Positions 41,061 to 53,499 of a stretch of DNA of 64,000 nucleotides are shown in pieces. The DNA comes from Tethya wilhelma (Eukaryota > Porifera > Demospongiae > Tethyida > Tethyidae), in assembly GCA_964030475.1 (NCBI GenBank), contig CAXIPT010000007.1:3429859-3493858 (forward strand), in the 5' to 3' direction. Position 1 is the stretch's first letter. Each line of letters starts with the position of its first letter. The notes below the pieces were generated by a model. That model saw only the letters and a program-made list of their open reading frames with translations, did not search any database and was not told where the DNA came from. A program made the translations under genes and the position numbers.

Positions 41061-41690
41061 AATGATATTCATGAGTTGAGGGTTTAGCCCAAAGCCAACT
41101 GCTTTTTCAATCAGTCAAAGATCGATTATAATGTTAGGCGAAGCTATAGTCCTGGAAGCACTAGGTCAAGCGCTCTTGCTTGATGCCAATATTGCATGTG
41201 TGTTTTTGCCCAAGTATGAAGAGTAAGGTCTTTGGAGGATTTTGGCCAAATTTGAATTTTGTGCAATTAGTGCTGAGGAGATATTGATTTCATGATTTGT
41301 GCTATATTATATTTCTCATCTTATGCACACAAACTTTTGAATAGACATAGACCATGATTCCAGCATCGAAAAGATAAAGCACAAAAGAACCGACAACAAT
41401 CGATAAGTATACTATGTAAACAATCTGTAAATTCCTTACAGTACCATCCTCTCATGATCAACTGCGTAATGTCCATTCAAAATTTGTCCTACCAAAAACA
41501 TTATGTGTGTGTGAATATGTGTATCAAGTTACATGTATACGTGTGTGTGTGTGTGTGTGTATGTGACATACTTTGCCAAGAGAGAAACTTCTGTTGCCTA
41601 CAATCCACAGGATTGAAATTAACATCTACATGAATAATTCAATAATAAAATTTAATAACAATTTTGATTGTCCCAAAATTCAAAATACTT
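41061..41690. other. Intergenic with (GT)n microsatellite
   Basis: A GT tract at about 41541-41560; otherwise no feature recognised. Confidence 0.4.
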
Positions 41691-41693
41691 CTT

Positions 41694-42560
41694 CCTTCAG
41701 TGAGTCAATCCATTTCTTAAGAATTGTAAGCCCTCTTGGATGTTACTCAAGACCACACTGTCCATTGTCCGCACCTTTTGATGGGATAGTAAGCCATTCT
41801 CAAATATTTTGCTACATACTTGAAAGGTACTTGATGGTTGAAATAACCGAGAATGAAGCTTCAGGAGGAGGAGTCTGATGAGCATAGTGGAATAATTCCG
41901 TGAGAACCTGTTCTTGCTGTTAAAAATGGAGACTGAATGAGTTTGTGTAGCTACTAAAATTGGGTTCTTACTTGCATGATCTTTGCAGGTGCAACATTTA
42001 GCTTGGTCCAGGAATCACGGATGACATGTCCCTCCCTTAGGTTTGGAACCATACGTGATGACCTTCTTAAGCATCCCCTTGCATACATATCCTCAATAGA
42101 TTTCCAGCCGAACGTAGTTCCATTACACTCGAATTGCCTAGATTAGTTCCTCCAATACAGGAAGAAAATAATGCATAAAATGGTGTGTGCACACATGTAC
42201 AATATAAGCTATGAGTAAAATTAGTATTGAATGTGATACTAATTTTGACTGATGACTTGGTCATATAATGCCATATATTTTCCTTGAGAGATCGAAGGGA
42301 TTTTGGAACCATGGTTCTATCTCATTAGGATCGGTAAGCATTGCTTTATAACCATATGCACAGCTACCTCCACACGTTGCTTTGATAGCTGAAACATTGG
42401 CACTAGCAGCATCATATACCATTGCACAAGTCTTGAAGCCATGCAAATGAAATATCCTGAATACAATGCAAGATGGATTTGCCTTCAAGTGCACTACTGC
42501 TATTGAAGTACGGGCCAACAAGATCAAAGGGGCTGGTCAAGTCTTTCTAGAGAAAGTGTG
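41694..42560 (-). pseudogene. P-element-like transposase remnant
   Basis: Minus strand: VVHLKANPSCIVFRIFHLHG, MVYDAASANVSAIKATCGG (the D-G/A-A-S-x-N Asp motif of P-type transposases), DPNEIEPWFQNPFDLSRKIY, a TGA where Cys would be, PSHQSK; then after a probable intron QFECNGTTFGWKSIEDMYAR, LREGHVIRDSWTKLNVAPAK and a donor GTAAGA near 41968. A last block carries HYAHQTPPPEASFSVI. Order and motifs follow P-element transposases (THAP-associated RNase H fold with a GTP-binding insert). Stops and frame changes make it dead. Confidence 0.55.
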
Positions 42561-43312
42561 ATGTCTGCTTGTTTAATTCTGGTACTGCACAGTTTCTCAG
42601 GCTCGCCCCATGATGTTTCCATCTAACTATAATATAGTATTAGAGATACATGCAGTGCAGGTTAGTGCCTCACGCAGAATAATATGATTAAAATTGATAT
42701 TAATATGAAATTACTAATATAAATAAGTGGTTAAAGATGCAATGTACAGTGTTCTCGCTAAAGCATTGTACCGCGGCGCTCCGCCACGTGTAGCGTGAGT
42801 GAAATTATTATAGTTAAACTTTGAACCTACAATGTACTAAGTCATGTTCAGTGCACTATATACTGCGCATTTTGTTACTACTAACTATGTGGTTAGCTGT
42901 TATTACAACCATAGTAGCTCAATAAGCGCACTTAAAATGTAAGGTTTCTGGTCATGCTTGATATTTTAGCAATAAAACTGCACAGAGAGCACTAAATTTC
43001 TGGCGAGAACATGCTCCAAGACTCTAGCACCAAAATTCCTGGCTAGAACACTGATGTATGATTGTGTTGTGTCCATGAAGAAGTTAAGAAGGGAATATTG
43101 AATATGAAATCAAAAAATTAAGTTGAAATAAAGCATAATTATGATAGGCTTGTGGTTAAATAATAATCAAAAATCGGTGAAACAAACAGGATTATTAATT
43201 AAAAATGAAGTCAAAAACATGGTCTTGCTAGCCAGATTCAATCTCCCATTTCATTTCTTGTGGAGAGTCTGGGTAGCAAGACTAAAGATTTCCTTTAATT
43301 GTAATTAGTACA
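42561..43312. other. Intergenic, no feature recognised
   Basis: AT-rich; two short similar phrases (AGAACACTG...) but no feature assigned. Confidence 0.4.
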
Positions 43313-43321
43313 CTCCAACAG

Positions 43322-43945
43322 TAGCCTCGTTCCCAGGCTCCTTACCCACCGGAATTTAAGCGAGAGAGAAAAGGAAAGAGGGAGCCTGGTATCTACAATC
43401 ACGTGTATGATGTCAATTGTTGCCAAAGAATAAATGCATGGGTGCGCCGGTTAGAATTATGACATCAAACTTGGTTCTGCGCACAGAAGCAATATTTGCG
43501 ATCGCTGAGCGCTACGAGCAGCTACAAAGTTGTAAAGAAAGCTAGTTGCTAGTAATGCATTGTCTATCAATAGTCTATGGTTATATGTAACTTACTGATG
43601 CTCTAAACTACCAATACTTAGTAGAAAATCAGCTCACGCGAGCATTCAAGTTGCCAGGTTGGCTAATTTTGGACAGTTTGATGCAGACTCAAGCCATAGA
43701 CAGCCTAATAATACTCTTTCTAACACCCATTTGCTGTTTCTGTTACAAATACACAATCCACCATTTGTTTTCTACTGTTGAACTCAGTTGAACTCCAATT
43801 TAAAGTGTGGGCAGGCTAAGATATCAATCGTCATGCCCACGCACACTAATCACCCTTCTACCCCACATGACTTTAGATACCAGGCTCCCTCTTTCTTTGC
43901 GCACTTCTATAATTTCCGGTGGGAGGGAGCCTGGGAACGAGGCTA
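43322..43945. mobile_element. MITE family C with 9-bp target duplication
   Basis: TIR TAGCCTCGTTCCCAGGCTCC at the left is exactly inverted at 43926-43945. The flanks carry the direct repeat CTCCAACAG (43313-43321 and 43946-43954), a 9-bp target-site duplication as produced by MULE-type transposases. 624 bases, non-coding. A diverged copy lies at 56439-57035 and a fragment near 46685-46765. Confidence 0.85.
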
Positions 43946-44049
43946 CTCCAACAGGAGGAGCAAAGAAGAACAAAACATACATGCAGGTATAGTATATTAT
44001 AGTTATTACTATAATATTTCAAGAGTTAATTAAGCAGTACACATAAAAA

Positions 44050-44769
44050 TAATGTGATCATCAAGATTGCTGTTACAATTCAGTCTAGCAGTACGAAAAA
44101 GTTGCCACATAGTTGAGCACAGCTTGAACAGGTCTTTAAGTAATTAGAGCCAAACCAATTATACCAACTAGAGGTGCAGAGCAAGAGCTGCACCGAAAGA
44201 GTTCACTAATTATGGAAGGAAGCTTCAGAACAGTAGTAAGGAGACATCGGCATCTCATCACAACAATGTTGAATGAAAGCACCAAGGTGTATAAGCCTCG
44301 GCGCACTCAACTTGGAGCATGCACAACTAAAAATGTATGCGTGACCTATGACCAGCACAGTTCACTCAGTGACTAAAAGGTGTCAGCCTGGGCTAGCAAA
44401 TTCTAGTCTATATACTGCACGATGTATAGTAAGGCTGTGGTTTGCCTAGTTATAGTATTTAAACCTCTGTTTAGAAATTGATTGAATATACTTTTGATGC
44501 TTGTAGTACTTGCAAACTGAATGCTCAGTTGTAGCTAGCTATCACGCTGATGCCAGTCAGCCTGACTAGTAATTTGATACGGTCACTGAAAACACACACT
44601 GAACTAACTTATTATGATGGATACTTCTACACAAAGTATTATGTCACTATATTCAATTCGCAATCAATGAGTTACTTATGTGTCCAAGCAGCTAAGCCAG
44701 CCAAACTCAATTCTTTCTAGGAGTCCATGCAAAAATGGAGTCCATGATTCAAGCTCTACTGTTTCTAGA
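44050..44769. other. Intergenic, no feature recognised
   Basis: No coding or repeat signal identified. Confidence 0.4.
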
Positions 44770-45030
44770 TAACGTACACTACACAGGGCGGGATCAATGG
44801 GTGCGGTTTCAAAGCTAAGTGCTCAGAGAAGCACAAAAGCTTAAAGTCTCAGAAACTACTGCGTTTTGCAAGATTCTACACAACATATTTCTAGATAATT
44901 GCGATTCATGAACGTGAGTAACTTCTGTTTGGACTGTAGAACTGCCGTTCTTCAGATAATTTAGTAACAGACAGACAGACACACACACACAAAACGACTA
45001 CCGTAACCCTTTGCACGTGCTACGCATGCA
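44770..45030 (-). repeat. Repeat D, diverged inverted copy
   Basis: Reverse complement shares AACGGCAG.TC, the (GT)n tract, TACGGTAGTCGTTTTGT and the TCTGAGACTTTAAGC block with 1751-1990 and 57547-57760. Confidence 0.6.
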
Positions 45031-45430
45031 CAGAGGCTTAACAAGCTATTTAGACCTGTAACTGAGTGCAGGATTGAGATTTGACAGGGACGAGGTAAGG
45101 ACTAAATCCTTCTCAGTATATATTGTTAACGGACACTTCCAGATTTCGCAACTTGGAAGAGGATAGTTTCCACAGAGAAGAATCGTAAAGAGATAAACAA
45201 TAACTGGAAAAGAGACGAGTCATGACGCAAAGGTCACAGCACGAAAAGACATGAAGAATACAATTAGCCTTCCTACACATATCTTTAGTGACAGCCGAAA
45301 TGTCATCATTGTCAAAAAGGTTGAACACAAGTATGTGACAAAGGTGACAAGCTGAACTGAGAACAGAAAGGTTCTTGCCAAGGAAATTTAACTCATTGAA
45401 GAGAGGGGATACATGATCAGGAGAGTTTCC

Positions 45431-46009
45431 AGTGACGTAGCCAGGGGGGGACTAGGGGGCGCTTGTAAACTTACGTGCACGTAAACTCCGTGGCGATTAC
45501 TAGCTAATTGGTGGCAATAGTACATTCTTGATCATTGCACTGAAAATATATTAGCTAAAAATAAAGCTGAAGTCCAGGAAACACTCCTAGAGTCTAAGAC
45601 TGTATTACTAAAGATCGCCCGTCGCGATCGCTGTAAGCAGAAGTTCAAAATTTAATCTGCATGCAAGCATATATGTGGGTGTGGCTGCATGCATGGTATA
45701 CTTTCGACCTCTAAGCCATTAATGAAGTTACTGATGAATTTTCTAGGCGACATCCAAGGTGTCTACAGCTGTCAAACACTACTTGAAGCCTGCTTTTATG
45801 TTGGTTAAACTCCGTTTAATACTACTATTCAAGTACTTATCATACTCTCTTTGAACACAATCACATGATCCAATTTTAATTACCAATAACCATAATGATG
45901 GCGTCAATTGATTTTAATTATTGGGTGTGGTTTCCTGTCCAAAAATTTTTGCATGCTTTGCGCACATAGTTAGCCCCCCTTTTCTCAAATCCTGCCTACG
46001 CCCCTGGTT
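45431..46009. mobile_element. Possible MITE with GACGTAGCCAGGGG-type ends
   Basis: Left GTGACGTAGCCAGGGGGGG and right CCTGCCTACGCCCCTGG form an imperfect inverted pair, a terminal motif common to several animal DNA transposons. The interior is non-coding. Boundaries are approximate. Confidence 0.4.
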
Positions 46010-46422
46010 TCTTCCAGAATTCTTTTAATGGTCCTTGACACTTTGCTAATGGATAAAAGAAAACTAGCCACTAGGGAGAGAAGGTTAGCCACTTACCCTT
46101 TTTCTACGTGTAAATCATGTGATCAGTTTGAGATTTCATTATTTTTCTCTGTAAACCAGTGACCAGAATCTTTGTCGGTGCTCTGTGTCCCTCGGGCTGT
46201 GCTAGTGTACGCCAAGAGATCCAGAGTGATGAAGATCAACGCTGAATATTTAATGCAGGTAGACTTATAACAAATTATAAAAATAAGAGGTAGTTTCAGA
46301 TCAACATATAATTTGTGATAGGGTGTTATGTAACCCTACAAGTCAATATCTCAAGTTATGAAGTCAAATTGACAACAAAAACTTTTGATATGCTTACTTA
46401 CTTGTTTAGTGTTTTATTCTAG

Positions 46423-47232
46423 TACACAATACAGTTGATGTGACCATATGGCTGACATCAATACATCATACTGTGAGACAAACAGACTATAAAGTCAAGT
46501 TCAGGTCTCTGCCTACTGTCTATGTTTGTGGCTGCTTTGATGCTCTTCTGTTTACTCCTGAAGTTGAAGGTTAGTTTTCAGTTAAATTAGTCGTACAGAG
46601 TGAATTTTTTTCCTTGGTAGAAAAGCTCATGTTGCATATTGCTTGTTTATCTCATCATATGCATAGTATTATTGTGAGTTAGCTTGTTCCGGGCCCAGAT
46701 TCCTTCTTTGTAAATGTTTTCATATTGCGAATGAGCTAGGAGGAGCCTGGGAAAGCCGCTCTAAATTATATAGTATCGTCTGTGCCTAATTTTTAGCCTG
46801 TCCCGGCCTATAGACATGCTATACAATGAGGACAATATAAATTCAGCTTGTTTGTCCTTTGTGGAGAAGTTGTCCTCTTCTCAGAAGTTCTGTTTTTAAT
46901 GCTGTAATATAGGGAATTGGAATTTTGGGTAACCGAGAATTGTCCACAGTTGGAGGTTCTACTGCATGTAGCTATAATTGTAATAATCAGGTTCTTTTAC
47001 AATAATAATAATCATTCTGTTTCAACTTGCAGGTTTTGATCTGGAGCAGGATGAATATCTAGTTGATAGAGGAACATCTTATTGGATCATCTTACCTCAA
47101 TCTCACAATGTTATAATGTTGCAGCATTCATGGTATAGCTATGTTTCACTACCAGTGAACTCATCTCAGCAAAATAAAACTATGATCAATATTTTTAGCC
47201 ATGCACAATCTGACAGCATCAAAGTCCAGTGA
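46423..47232 (+). CDS. Unrecognised spliced gene, last two exons
   Basis: Exon 46423-46569 (phase 1 in and out) reads VDVTIWLTSIHHTVRQTDYK and SLPTVYVCGCFDALLFTPEV. Exon 47033-47232 continues GFDLEQDEYLVDRGTSYWII and LQHSWYSYVSL to TGA at 47230-47232. Acceptors (TTTATTCTAG, CAACTTGCAG) and the donor GTTAGT fit, and the phase is consistent, giving about 115 codons without a stop. A preceding exon is suspected at about 46160-46258 (ending AATGCAG then GTAGAC), but its phase could not be matched. I do not recognise the family. It has no signal peptide or membrane helix; it could be a fragment of an element-borne gene. Confidence 0.5.
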
Positions 47233-47555
47233 GAGGGGGGCAGTAATTACATGCACTGGCATGTGCATGTAACTTCCGGGTCATCAGTTGTCAGTGACAA
47301 TGTAAATTTATACTGAAATATTATATGCAAGCGGAGAATTACTTCAGACAATGATACATAATCCAAGTTATGCCCACAGATGTAATGCTAGCTGTAAGTG
47401 AAGTACACACTGATTGATTTCAACAGTCACAAAAGGGTTATTAGCGAATTTTCTAATTAGTTAACCTCTCCCTAATGCCAACTTAAAAGAAACTACTACC
47501 TTTGTTCTGCACTTTCTTCATAGTCTTCATCAAGCAGACCAGTACAACAATATAA

Positions 47556-47840
47556 TTATAATGAAAACATGATCATACCGTGGCAGACAACTGATCTACC
47601 TTCACTCAGTTGTCTGACTCTCAGCTGCTCAAGATACTCTCTAATGATTTCTCGCCTCTTCACCAGTCCTCTATAATACTGATGTCGCTTATAGCCTTGG
47701 TAGAATTTTCTTAGGCTCTCCTCATGACTCGAAGTCAAAAGCCTACCACATGTTTTTGCGCATGTGTAACATGTACGTATAACGGAAATTCCCTTAACAA
47801 TAATTACATTCCTAAAGCGTGACTGACATACATACAACAC
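47556..47840 (-). CDS. Basic ORF, possible exon
   Basis: The core reads SHEESLRKFYQGYKRHQYYR and REIIREYLEQLRVRQLSEG, a helical Arg/Lys/Glu-rich stretch bounded by a plausible acceptor (GGTAG, about 47747) and donor (GAAG|GTAGAT, about 47600). The family is unknown and no neighbouring exon was found. Confidence 0.3.
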   Translation of the reverse strand: MLYVCQSRFRNVIIVKGISVIRTCYTCAKTCGRLLTSSHEESLRKFYQGYKRHQYYRGLVKRREIIREYLEQLRVRQLSEGRSVVCHGMIMFSL

Positions 47841-47859
47841 GAAACGAGACCATACTGCG

Positions 47860-48787
47860 GGATTAGATGCATCGCACTAAGGTGCTTGGCAATAAGCTAG
47901 AAGCTAGCTTTTGCATGTCTACCATCTCTACCTGCCTTTCCAGTTTCTTGGAGATGATACTGTCTCCAGGTACACCTCAGTGAATAACATGTACATTGGG
48001 AAAATTAAGGCCCATCCCCATTACTGTCAGGCAGCTGTTTTGATCTGGTACTGCTTCAAAATGATATCCTTGACATCACTCTGAACACATGCAGTAAACA
48101 TATCACAAAGTCACCCCAAGGCTATATTGGAAAAACCTTGAGGTTCAGACAGTTTTGGCCAAGTTCACTACGAAAATAAAATTAAAAAAAACATATCAGT
48201 TTGTTTAGTTCAGAGTTCCATCAATAGAGGTGAAAAACATTCTTCAAGGGTGGTTGCCAAAAAAATGGCTGTATGATATCATCACTAGTGTTCTCAAATC
48301 TTATACCTTGATTGAGTGTTGCTGTACCAGTAACTTTAAGCGCCATAGTATGACCCCCATCAGGGATTAAATTAAAGATATACTAGTCAGATGGAAACAT
48401 CGTTGGGCCAGCCTGAGCGAAGGATCTTCATTCACAGGACTATGCTATTACAAAGTAGACAAGAGCGTGATTATAAGTAGATCATTCTACAACTCAGTCA
48501 AGGCCACAAGCAGGCCGGCCGGCTGCCATAATTTCGCTTGGGAAGGAGTGAAGAAACAAGCTAGGCTTAGCTGACTGTGAGTGGTCAGGCTGTGAGTGCC
48601 ACTGAGTACTGCCAGGCTGAGCTGACCTGTGAGTGGCCGGGATTGTCAGGCTGAGCTGACTGTGAGTGGCAGTACTGTCATGCTTAGCTAACGTGATGAT
48701 TAATGAGGCTCCAAGTGAAAACTGGACGTTTGGGAATTTCTGCGAATATTGAGTTAGCTATTCAGGAAGTATATATCAAAATTTAGT
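47860..48787. other. Intergenic with a short imperfect tandem repeat
   Basis: About 48560-48690 repeats GCTGAGCTGACTGTGAGTGG-like phrases three to four times. Nothing else recognised. Confidence 0.5.
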
Positions 48788-48888
48788 TGGGGCGAGCCTG
48801 AGCGAACCCCACATGGTCTTTGTAACTGGTAAATTTCTACTTGTTTGCTTGTATGTACATGGTGGACACTTTCCGTATATTCAAATTA
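48788..48888 (-). repeat. Repeat E, copy 2
   Basis: Inverted counterpart of 39712-39806. The two small ORFs here lie in the repeat and flank and are not credible genes. Confidence 0.7.
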
Positions 48889-50507
48889 TTCAAATGGTAA
48901 TATGCAATCCAGATTACGTCACAAAAATATTGAAATTTGGAATTCCACAATATATACACATACACATCACCGGCAGAGACTTGACTGTAGCTTGCTTAGA
49001 GAGAGCCATAGATCTATGAGAAAGCGAAAGAGAAAGGAGACTTGACGCAGAGACAACGCTGCGCAGACCACTCATGAGGAGCCGGACTGTCAGAGCTCAA
49101 ATTGAAACCAACTTATAGACCACTCCTGAAGCTGAGAGATGGCCTCGTCTTGAAGCATCTGAGCAGATACTGCCATGGGGACTCCTGAGAGATACCATCT
49201 CTTGAAGCAGACCTAGAGAGACTACACCTCATGCAGGAGCAAATTTAATATTGAGCAACTATGACACCATGCTAGTCTAGCAACGCCAAGCCTCTCACAC
49301 TTGCTCCGCCCATAGTGATGGCCAAATTGCTCTTCAATACTGAGAAAACCTCCTAACTAATCAGCTAATTGACAATTTCACAGTGACACTGACATTCTGA
49401 CACAGATATCGTCTTCTTCTCAATCAAGAAATACTGCCTTCAAGGTGTAGTACAGCAGCACCGGAGGGAAGCTACTCAACACAAATATGCGATGGAGAGT
49501 GCTTCATATCTACAACTGCCAGTGCATGCACCCTGGAGATGCCTATATACAGTGTACTTGACAGTTGACGACCCAGCAACTGGTTGGTCAAGAGTGAGAA
49601 GAATTTGCAAGCCAAGTCCCCTATACAGCAAGTGTACAAGGTACCAAGGAGTACTGGTTTAGTTGTCTCATTGCCACCATTTGAGTGACTGCTCTTGCTT
49701 GTTCTTCAACTATGTTCTCCCAAATCTACGTCTTCAAACACCTCAAGGCTCCAGCAGTCACGAATCATGAGATGTGACATAAGCACATGCACATGCCTAC
49801 CTCTACCCTTGAGACCACAGAGCTATTCATGCAGGCTCGCCCCCATGATGCTTTGCATCACCCTAGTTGTAGTAGTTGACCAGATATAGATTTTACAAGC
49901 AGCCCTGCTTCCACTAGCGGCTTCCTGGTAAAATATTTGTAAACCTGTTGTGATGTAAACTATGGGCGGTCCATATTACCACAGCCAGCAATGTGGAGAC
50001 TAAACTATAGTGAGAAGCGAGTAGGTAGTAAAAAAGACCCAGGAGACAGCTACTGGACTTAAAGAGGTAAGAACTTGGTAGTAGAGAGATAGGTTTTAGG
50101 TACAGTAAGTTCCAAAAACTAAAATAAGCCTCAAAATAACCCGTATGTGATTGCTATACAGGAAGAGGCAATACTTACAAGTAGAAAGCTACTGTATGTA
50201 AGCGCTTGGATTAGACAAGTACCTTTCTGTCCATGTGCTGTAGCAAAATTCTGAGATCAGTTAGCTTATGAAGCACTGAAAACATCGAATAAACAACTTA
50301 TTTTTAGTGGCAGCTACCTAGTTCATATTATGTTCACTATGGTCTGCTGCATAGCATAGAAACAGTTCTCTGTGTTTTCCCTGGAATTACGCCATTCAAG
50401 TGTGGTTTCGTGCTCATTTCAGCAATGGCAAGGTCAATTTAAGGTTAAGGTTCGTTTATGATTAGTTTTTGATGTTTACAATTGAAATAAACTATTTAAC
50501 AATTATA
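48889..50507. other. Intergenic, no feature recognised
   Basis: About 1.6 kb without a convincing reading frame, RNA gene or repeat family member from this window. Confidence 0.4.
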
Positions 50508-50596
50508 ATGCTTAGGTCTAAGCTTAGGCCTAAGCCTTCTAAGCTTAGACCTAAGCTTCAATGATTAGGTCTAAGCTATGAAGCTTAGGTCTTATA
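50508..50596. repeat. Cluster of AAGCTTAGGYCTAAGC palindromes
   Basis: At least five overlapping copies of CTTAGGTCTAAGC / GCTTAGACCTAAG in both orientations in 89 bases, capable of extended cruciform pairing. Confidence 0.8.
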
Positions 50597-50772
50597 AACA
50601 ATTACCAGTAATAACAACATAATATTAAACCATACAATAGGGGTTATGTACCACGTATGGTGCTTTAATTATATGAGGAAGTGCAATTACTAAAATCACA
50701 GAAGGTATTACAGAGATTTATCATGAACAGCTCAACATATTGATAAAAATTTTTGCTATGTATCAATTGCAG

Positions 50773-50873
50773 ATCTATTTTTCCTGTTAATGGACCTTGA
50801 GTTGCATGCTTTGGATCATGATTTATGTATTTTCAATGATATTCCTGAGAATGAATCAGATTCCTTTTCCGAG
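50773..50873 (+). CDS. Possible internal exon, unknown gene
   Basis: Between AATTGCAG and GAG|GTAAGT an open block reads LFLLMDLELHALDHDLCIF and ends NESDSFSE. It could start at the internal ATG. It may be the first coding exon of the transposase-like gene that resumes near 53500, but no connecting exons were found. Confidence 0.3.
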
Positions 50874-51002
50874 GTAAGTTCTGTAATGCTTTTAGTTTCT
50901 AGTTTGATTCATAACTATAAGATGGTATTACTCAATACTTGTGGTTCTGAGTAATTCTGGTTCTGACCATCAAGTCATCCAAAATGAATAAGTTTGAAAG
51001 AT

Positions 51003-51130
51003 AATCCTAGTATAGTAGTAGTGGGTACAAATTATGAAGAAATGGTCCATATATGGTCCATCAGTGCAATACAAATATTCAAGCTACAAAACCTTGAGCA
51101 CTTGCTTCTAAAAGGCTACTATTAGGCCAC
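51003..51130 (-). repeat. Highly degenerate repeat A end
   Basis: CCTAGTATAGTAGTAGTGGGTAC replaces the hairpin; GTGCAATACAAATATTCA and CTAAAAGGCTACTATT remain. An old copy. Confidence 0.6.
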
Positions 51131-53490
51131 AGCCTCCACTCATCAGCCTGCCAGTTTATATACTTCCCTTTTTTTGACATGAGTTCCATACACAAATGCA
51201 GCATTAATTTACCTTGAACGAAAGAAAGTCTCTTTCCCTGCTACAACAGTGTGTTTGACTGTGTGTGTGTGTGTGTGGAAAGGAGTGATGAGGAGATTCA
51301 GTGTGCGCGCATTCACTAATCAAAAACTATTTACCAACACTACAGTTTTTCTACAATACTAAATGAAACAATATTTGACATTTTTGAAACCCTGCATCAC
51401 CAGATATGTTTACTTTGATAACATCATCTTTAAGGGTGTTTATCAAGCTAGCTATGAATATAGAATGATATATAGAGAATGCTTGTATTTTGACAACTCT
51501 ATTGATTGTGTCACATACCATCCAGTTTCTGTAGTTGATCAGTGAGTGTATGTTTGAATGACTTGTACGAAACCTCAGGGTAAAGGTTGTACTTCAATCC
51601 AGTCATTTAACTCTTTCCTAAATCTTTTACCAATGTGGTAGCTCTTCACAATAAAATTATTGGTATTACCAACTCCAAGTATGTAGATATAAAATTGATG
51701 TATAAAACTATGCACATACATCAATAACTATAATGCTTAGGATGCACTTCATTGGACATATTTATAGAGTTTGATTTGGAGTGGGCATCTTCATCTAGAC
51801 CCAGTGAAACGGTGGATTCTTCTTAGTCACTTTGATATAATTATAGTATTTGCAACTAAATTCCAAATGTCTTAATGCTTGTTTTGCTTTGCTTTCAAAT
51901 TTAGTCATTTTACAGTATGCTGCTTCTTACCATTGCCTTTATTCCAACAAAGAATTAATTTGAGATTAAGCTTTTTCTTGGCTTTGTTTAAAGCTTTCAG
52001 AACTTGTCTACAAGAAAATAGCTCTGCTTTAAAATTTAATAGATGGCTATGTGTGAAAGAATCTCTTCATATTAGGCTTCCCCCACTCTTCTTAAACTTC
52101 ATCTTAAGTACAGTGCAAACACAAAAGAGACCAAAATTCATGATTTTGTGTTTATCTCAACATAACTTCCAAACCTTAAGGTCCCAGATTTGATCTGTAG
52201 ATAGACAAAGAAATGACTTAGCAATGTACCAAGTTTGGTAGAGCAGGCCCTTGGCATTCGTCCAAACCGTTACATTTTGTTAGCTAAATGAGCATTTTTA
52301 GAGCATTTTGCAAAATTCTGCAGATTTATGGCTTCGCTAAATAACTGCAGTGATACGGTGAAATTTTGATTTTCAAAAACGCTTGAAACCACCCAAGTTA
52401 GCAACAAATTTATTGATTTCATGCACATTTGACTGTTTTCAAATATTTTTAAGAATTTTGGTCTCTTATGTGGTTGCATGCTCGGAGGATTCAGCCAGCA
52501 ATCTGCATGATTCCATTGCTGATTGCCATGTTTGCACAAGAAATATATGTTGTTTAGTTGCCCATTTGTGAAGTAGTTTCTTTGGTACTTCCAAGGCACA
52601 TATTAATACATCGCTACACCGTATAAAAAGTGATTCTTTGGACAAAACTTTGATCCCTAAATCTGCTACCATAGCCATCGTAGTAAATTGCTAAATAAAG
52701 CTACTTTCAGCAAATGCTTCCAACTAAGACATCCCCCCTACCTTACACTTCCAGGGAATGTTGCTTAATATGAATAATCTTACTCTTTGTGAATCAAATG
52801 TATTGATTTGAAAAGTCTGCCATTGCAGAACTTATGAGCAGGCAAGTACATTAGTTACTGCATTATCCCAAATAGTGGTTTGAAGAGATGGTTGTATATA
52901 TGTCCTAGGTCTACATTTTCTTTACTGAGATGTGGATGAGTATCAGTTAAAAGCAAGTTGTTGCATGCTTTAAACTTGTAGCACTTCATAAAATTTATGT
53001 GCTGTTGCTCTCGATTATTTAGGGATTAGCTGTTTTCTTACACTCTTTGACTTTCACAAAGTTTAACCTATTGGTTAACTACCATATCAAGAAGTATAGC
53101 ACTGTTTTCTTCAGACCATTCGGTATTTAAACTGGACTATAACATATCCAACTATAAGATAGTAATATTATCAAAGCAGGTTATAAATCTATCAGTCATC
53201 TTCTGCTCAAATGTTCTTCCTGCTTCTTGATGCTCTGGTATCCACTTTGAGCAGTACTGCAGTAGATGCAGTCGAATAAGGGAGTTTAAAAGCATCATCA
53301 TTCAACAGTGCCTTTAAACCTTCCATTAACTTCAATTCCTCCAATTGCATGCTACTAAACTCTATACCCAGCAACCACACACGATCGGTATGGCTAAGGC
53401 CATTCCAAATTAATTTCCTGTTTCCTGTCAAATGCCCGTGTGGTTATTGCGCATGTCAAGTAAATCCTTTTTTCTGTATACTTATCCGTT
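51131..53490. other. Intergenic, mostly unassigned
   Basis: Only a short GT tract (51260-51280) and scattered short ORFs without family resemblance. Confidence 0.4.
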
Positions 53491-53499
53491 TTCTCTGTA

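Noticed and set aside
52270..52599. Minus ORF 52270-52599
   Set aside because: No domain, no splice context, no composition typical of coding; probably chance.
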